The translations under genes and the position numbers were made by a program. Shown one piece after another: positions 63,010 through 64,000 of a DNA stretch of 64,000 bases. The notes beneath the pieces are model-generated. The model made no database searches. It had not been told where the DNA came from and saw only the letters and a program-made list of their open reading frames with translations. The number at the start of each line of letters is the position of its first letter. Positions within the stretch are counted from its first letter, which is position 1. The DNA comes from Pseudomonas sp. WJP1 (GTDB lineage Bacteria > Pseudomonadota > Gammaproteobacteria > Pseudomonadales > Pseudomonadaceae): positions 422,501 through 486,500 of the forward strand of contig NZ_CP110128.1 in the NCBI RefSeq assembly GCF_028471945.1, read 5' to 3'.

Positions 63010-64000
63010 TGCGTTTATCCGAGCTGAAAAACGCAGGCCGTCATCCGAGCCTGCCATTAAGTCTTTCACTGGCCGATGCTGCCGGTCCGGCGGACTTGCA
63101 GCTGCTGACCCTGTTGCGGGTATTGCCCGGGCAGCGTTATGTCGGTGCCGGCGTCTGGCGCGGTCGGCCAGTGCTGGCCAAGTTGCTGGTTGGCAGCAAG
63201 GCGTCGCGGCATTTCCAGCGCGAGCTGGACGGCGTGCGATTGCTCGCCGCCCAAGGCCTGACCACGCCACTGCTGTTGGCTGACGGCCTGAAGGACGGCG
63301 AGGGTGGTTGGCTGCTGTTTGAATTCCTTGAGGGTGCCCAGAGCCTGGGTGATGCCTGGCAGCAGGTGGAAGGCTTGCCGGTGCTGGCCGATGAGCAGTC
63401 GGCCGTGCTGGCGCAAGCCTTGGGCGCGATCGGTCAGATGCATCGCAAGGGGTTGTGGCAGGAAGACCTGCACCTGGACAACCTGTTGCGCCAGGGCAAT
63501 CGACTGTACTTGATCGATGGCGCCGGGATCTGCAGCGAAACGGCGGGCCAGCCACTTTCGCGCCAGAAGGTCTTGGAAAACCTTGGGGTGTTTTTCGCCC
63601 AGTTGCCCAAGTCGCTGGAACCGTTCACCGAAGAATTGCTGGTGTACTACCTGCTGAGCAACGGCGAGCATGCCCTGCCCATGGAGGCCCTGCAGAAGCA
63701 GGTCGACAAGGTTCGCAGCTGGCGCCTCAAGGATTTCCTGATCAAGATTGGTCGCGAATGCACGCTGTTCAGCGTTCAGCGCGGTGCGTTCGGCTTGCGG
63801 GCGATCCGTCGCGAGGAAGAAGCGGCGATGCTGCCGGTGTTGGCTCAGGCCGACGCCTTGCTGGATCAGGGGCATCTGTACAAGACCGGTGGCGCGGCGA
63901 GCGTCGGCAAGGTCGAGGTGGATGGTCGTACGCTGGTGATCAAGCGCTACAACATCAAGGGTTTCGCCCACTGGCTCAAGCGCTTCTGGCGCCCGAGCCG
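63009..64000 (+). CDS. Tandem-kinase LPS core protein (3' end outside window)
   Basis: The first 330 residues of a kinase-like protein cut by the window end. The first kinase domain shows GAGVWRGRPVLAKLLVGSKA (ATP Lys), GLWQEDLHLDNLLRQGNRLYLIDGAGI (HLD-N-D catalytic and metal residues). A second domain begins at the very end (VGKVEVDGRTLVIKRYNIKG). The P. aeruginosa homologue after wapQ is likewise a two-kinase-domain protein. It overlaps wapQ by one base and is the fourth kinase-like gene in a row in the LPS core operon. Its phosphate acceptor is unknown. Confidence 0.82.
   Translation, partial: MRLSELKNAGRHPSLPLSLSLADAAGPADLQLLTLLRVLPGQRYVGAGVWRGRPVLAKLLVGSKASRHFQRELDGVRLLAAQGLTTPLLLADGLKDGEGGWLLFEFLEGAQSLGDAWQQVEGLPVLADEQSAVLAQALGAIGQMHRKGLWQEDLHLDNLLRQGNRLYLIDGAGICSETAGQPLSRQKVLENLGVFFAQLPKSLEPFTEELLVYYLLSNGEHALPMEALQKQVDKVRSWRLKDFLIKIGRECTLFSVQRGAFGLRAIRREEEAAMLPVLAQADALLDQGHLYKTGGAASVGKVEVDGRTLVIKRYNIKGFAHWLKRFWRPS

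Overview
The window is chromosomal DNA of a gamma-proteobacterium, almost certainly a Pseudomonas of the P. fluorescens species complex. The evidence is the high GC coding bias, the many REP/REPIN palindromes with the core GGAGCGAGCCTGCTCGCG, and gene content that follows P. aeruginosa PAO1 as I remember it: selO, mscK, nhaP2, acyl-CoA dehydrogenase, rlmJ, msrA, dipA, aceF, aceE, glnE, waaF, waaC, waaG, waaP, wapP, wapQ.

Left part (1-2600): an MFS exporter cut by the window edge, its divergent LysR regulator, and a complete toxin-first RelE/HigB-type toxin-antitoxin pair with an inverted repeat just before the toxin start.

2709-20096: one 19-gene minus-strand operon, nearly all of it overlapping or tightly coupled, for an aryl polyene (APE)-type membrane pigment. 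It has two acyl carrier proteins, three ketosynthase-type proteins, a ketoreductase, a free dehydratase, and an AMP-ligase fused to a second dehydratase. It also has two acyltransferases, a glycosyltransferase, a thioesterase, a LolA-like carrier, an MMPL exporter and a lipoprotein. Less usual members are an aromatic ammonia-lyase, a halogenase-like flavoprotein and a cation/proton-antiporter-like protein. A REPIN lies inside the LolA-like coding sequence, in its export signal.

20452-24147: orphan ParA, thioredoxin TrxC, a higBA pair whose toxin gene carries a one-base frameshift, and selO with a TTG start behind a hairpin. 24196-34111: mscK, nhaP2 (TTG start), a small coiled-coil gene plus a ZapA-like gene, a chemoreceptor behind a good sigma-54 promoter, and an acyl-CoA dehydrogenase. 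34370-40257: divergent putA and putP with six copies of the PutA-type operator core between them.

40545-42849 is an accessory island: an orphan PAAR-domain effector with a glycine-rich hydrophobic C-terminus, followed by two paralogous small membrane proteins that look like immunity proteins. The DNA becomes visibly more AT-rich from about 41340. Then come rlmJ, a composite palindromic repeat, msrA, dipA (degenerate GGDEF, intact EAL), a signal-less PhoD-like phosphatase, aceF, and aceE with two HexR-like operators upstream. The window ends with glnE, two REP groups, and the LPS inner-core operon waaF-waaC-waaG-waaP-wapP-wapQ plus a tandem-kinase gene cut by the window end.

No rRNA, tRNA, CRISPR array, transposase or prophage was seen. 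All assignments rest on reading the sequence; no database search was run.
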